64,000 nt of DNA from Chondrus crispus (Eukaryota > Rhodophyta > Florideophyceae > Gigartinales > Gigartinaceae). The stretch covers positions 124,001-188,000 of the forward strand of contig NW_005178528.1 of assembly GCF_000350225.1 (NCBI RefSeq), written 5' to 3'. The notes beneath the pieces were generated by a model, which ran no database searches, was not told the DNA's origin, and worked only from the letters and a program-made list of their open reading frames with translations. This document shows, piece after piece, positions 62,551 through 64,000 of the stretch (positions within the stretch are counted from its first letter, which is position 1; each line of letters starts with the position of its first letter). The position numbers and the translations under genes are program-made.

Positions 62551-63289
62551 CTTTTCAAAGTGGGACGAAGCCTGCAAAGTAACACCATCCCAGGTGGTAA
62601 AAATCCGTAAAATCCGTAAAATCGGGTAAAAAAGCCAGGCCCCTAGTCAAAGCGAGCGGAAACACATAGCAAATGCATTTCCTCTGTGTTTCCGCTCGCC
62701 TTGAGAAGCCCGTTGTCCAATTTGCACTCTGTGCCATCTCTACTGTAGGGGTCCGTCTCCTCAACTAAACTTGTGCGGATTTGGACGTTGACGTTTTGTT
62801 TTGAAACCTCATCTGCGCTCTTCAACCGGCGTGTCAGTGGCACTGGATTCTGTGAGAGCGTTGCGTGCTGGCCAACATCAATGCGGTCAATTATGCTGCA
62901 GATTTACCTGCTGAATTCATTTTGATATAGCATTTGGGTTGCTCATCGCACATACAGCTGTTGTGTCTATAGCTCAGGCCAATTTGACACATAGCCTCCA
63001 CTTTTCATCCGGTATTATTTTTGACCTGTGGCCTGTTCACGCAAACAATATTGTCTTCATCTGTTCTTCTTGTTCAATTTATTACACAGCTGTGTTACTT
63101 AGATCAGAAAGCTGCTACGACTACTTTGTCTCTATCGGCCGTACTTTTGCTTTGTTCCAAAGCAACGCTAGACAAGCGACCTGAACAATGTGTATGAGTT
63201 GCGAAGGTGGGTTCCCGTTCCTAAAATGAGAAGTCTTAAATCTCTGAAATGCTTGTAACTGATACCATTCCTTGTAAGAGGTCCTGGCT
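62551..63289. other. Non-coding region
   Basis: About 740 bp without a supported gene. Confidence 0.45.
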
Positions 63290-63798
63290 CATCTCGACGC
63301 GATCGGTTCGCCGAGGAAAGCGGAAGTCTTCTCGGAGATCGGACTCCAGGGTCTTCTAGGTCGGGAGACCACTGTAGCATAAACACCCCCAGCGATAGGG
63401 GTGTATGCACAGTTCGACCGAGACCCCGTCCGATCGGGAAGACGGGGGTGAAGCGGGACACCAGCTAAGGGCACCGGGCAGCGGGCCCGGGTAGCGTAGT
63501 AGAGCGGGAACGGGGAGGACGCCGGTACGCGCGAGCGGTTCGACGCCTCGACGCCCCGGCGCGGTACTGGGTAACGATCCAGTACCGACGGGCGGAGGCG
63601 GAGCCGGCTCGTGGGCGTACCGCGCGCGTCCTCAACCCGCGCTCGGTGCCGCTCTAAGGTAGTTAGTGTGCGCTACCTTAGAATAAGCGGGAAGTCGGAC
63701 CTTGACGGTCGGTGGGTGACAAGTCCGTGCTTGTCCTCCTCCACCGCCGCCGGTCCGCTGCATATTTAATGTACATAATAACCTATCATAGTAGTACA
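63290..63798 (-). mobile_element. LTR and leader of a second gypsy element, internal part lost
   Basis: LTR 63373-63798 on the minus strand (starts TGTACTACTATGATAGG, ends TGCTACA), then one base, then the primer site at 63352-63371, then a gag start (LQWSPDLEDPGVRSPRRLPL) that parallels MLHWSPDLEGHTII of the first copy but ends within 25-60 codons. The LTR is homologous to 8331-8767 but well diverged (blocks GACGGGCGGAGGC, GAATAAGCGG, GCTTGTCCT shared). The remainder of the element is absent to the left. Confidence 0.8.
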
Positions 63799-64000
63799 GT
63801 ACCGTTGTACTGTAGCGACGTACTGTAGCGGTCGGTCGACACTGTAATACTGCCAGCTATCGGGGCTGACAGTACACGTGTGTGTGCGTTCTTCGGCCCC
63901 GCGCGTACACGTGTACACGTGCGCCCCTGTACTTGGGGGTACACGTGGTGGAACTGTAGAGCATCGAGCCCTACAGTAACCGATCCGATTCTGAGTTGAT
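63799..64000. other. Right edge, non-coding
   Basis: 200 bp rich in TACTGTAGC and GTACACGTGTAC words. No gene. Confidence 0.4.

Noticed and set aside
1..64000. tRNA or rRNA genes
   Set aside because: I saw no cloverleaf with a T-arm GGTTCGANTCC consensus and no rRNA-like sequence.

Overview
The window is a nested graveyard of eukaryotic transposable elements with one host gene fragment at its left edge. Chromodomain gypsy elements, a DIRS-like element, a non-LTR element, a Tc1/mariner element and a TNP2-like DNA transposon occur together. Open frames are long and I see little sign of introns. This points to an intron-poor eukaryote such as a florideophyte red alga (Chondrus-like), but the taxon is inference; no rRNA, tRNA or marker gene is present.

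Layout. 1-552: 3' part of a host FAD monooxygenase (minus). 936-8767: decayed Ty3/gypsy chromovirus (minus) with one recognisable LTR. 8954-10076: 1.1-kb element with terminal inverted repeats. 10.08-14.88 kb: decayed first copy of a large DNA transposon (TNP2-like transposase and protein A). 14.84-21.44 kb: non-LTR retrotransposon (minus) split by a 2-kb insertion. 22.53-24.04 kb: Tc1/mariner element. 24.55-30.40 kb: young non-autonomous LTR element with two nearly identical 577-bp LTRs, a gag-like gene, an array of 79-nt repeats open in all three forward frames, and a duplicated set of base-paired hairpins. 30.75-34.38 kb: internally deleted gypsy element with 215-bp LTRs. 34.4-38.92 kb: DIRS-like element split by a solo LTR that carries a 5-bp target duplication. 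38.92-39.95 kb: second copy of the 1-kb TIR element.

40.0-58.5 kb is the most notable region. It appears to be one large transposon-like unit with a TNP2-like transposase and a set of chromatin- or DNA-modification proteins: protein A (coiled coil), a Tudor/Agenet-like protein, a putative 2OG-oxygenase-like protein, a ParB-like nuclease-domain protein, and a beta-class DNA (N6-adenine type) methyltransferase joined to a SET-like domain. The ParB-like and methyltransferase genes diverge from a 1.6-kb control region. That region is built from two matching inverted arms that reach both start codons, around four exact 65-bp-spaced palindromes. Most genes here carry stops or frameshifts, so this copy is probably inactive, although assembly errors cannot be excluded.

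58.9-63.3 kb is repeat-rich non-coding DNA: a 1.1-kb palindrome centred on a foldback element, 30-bp palindrome clusters and 165-bp tandem repeats. 63.29-63.80 kb: LTR and primer site of a second relative of the first gypsy element.
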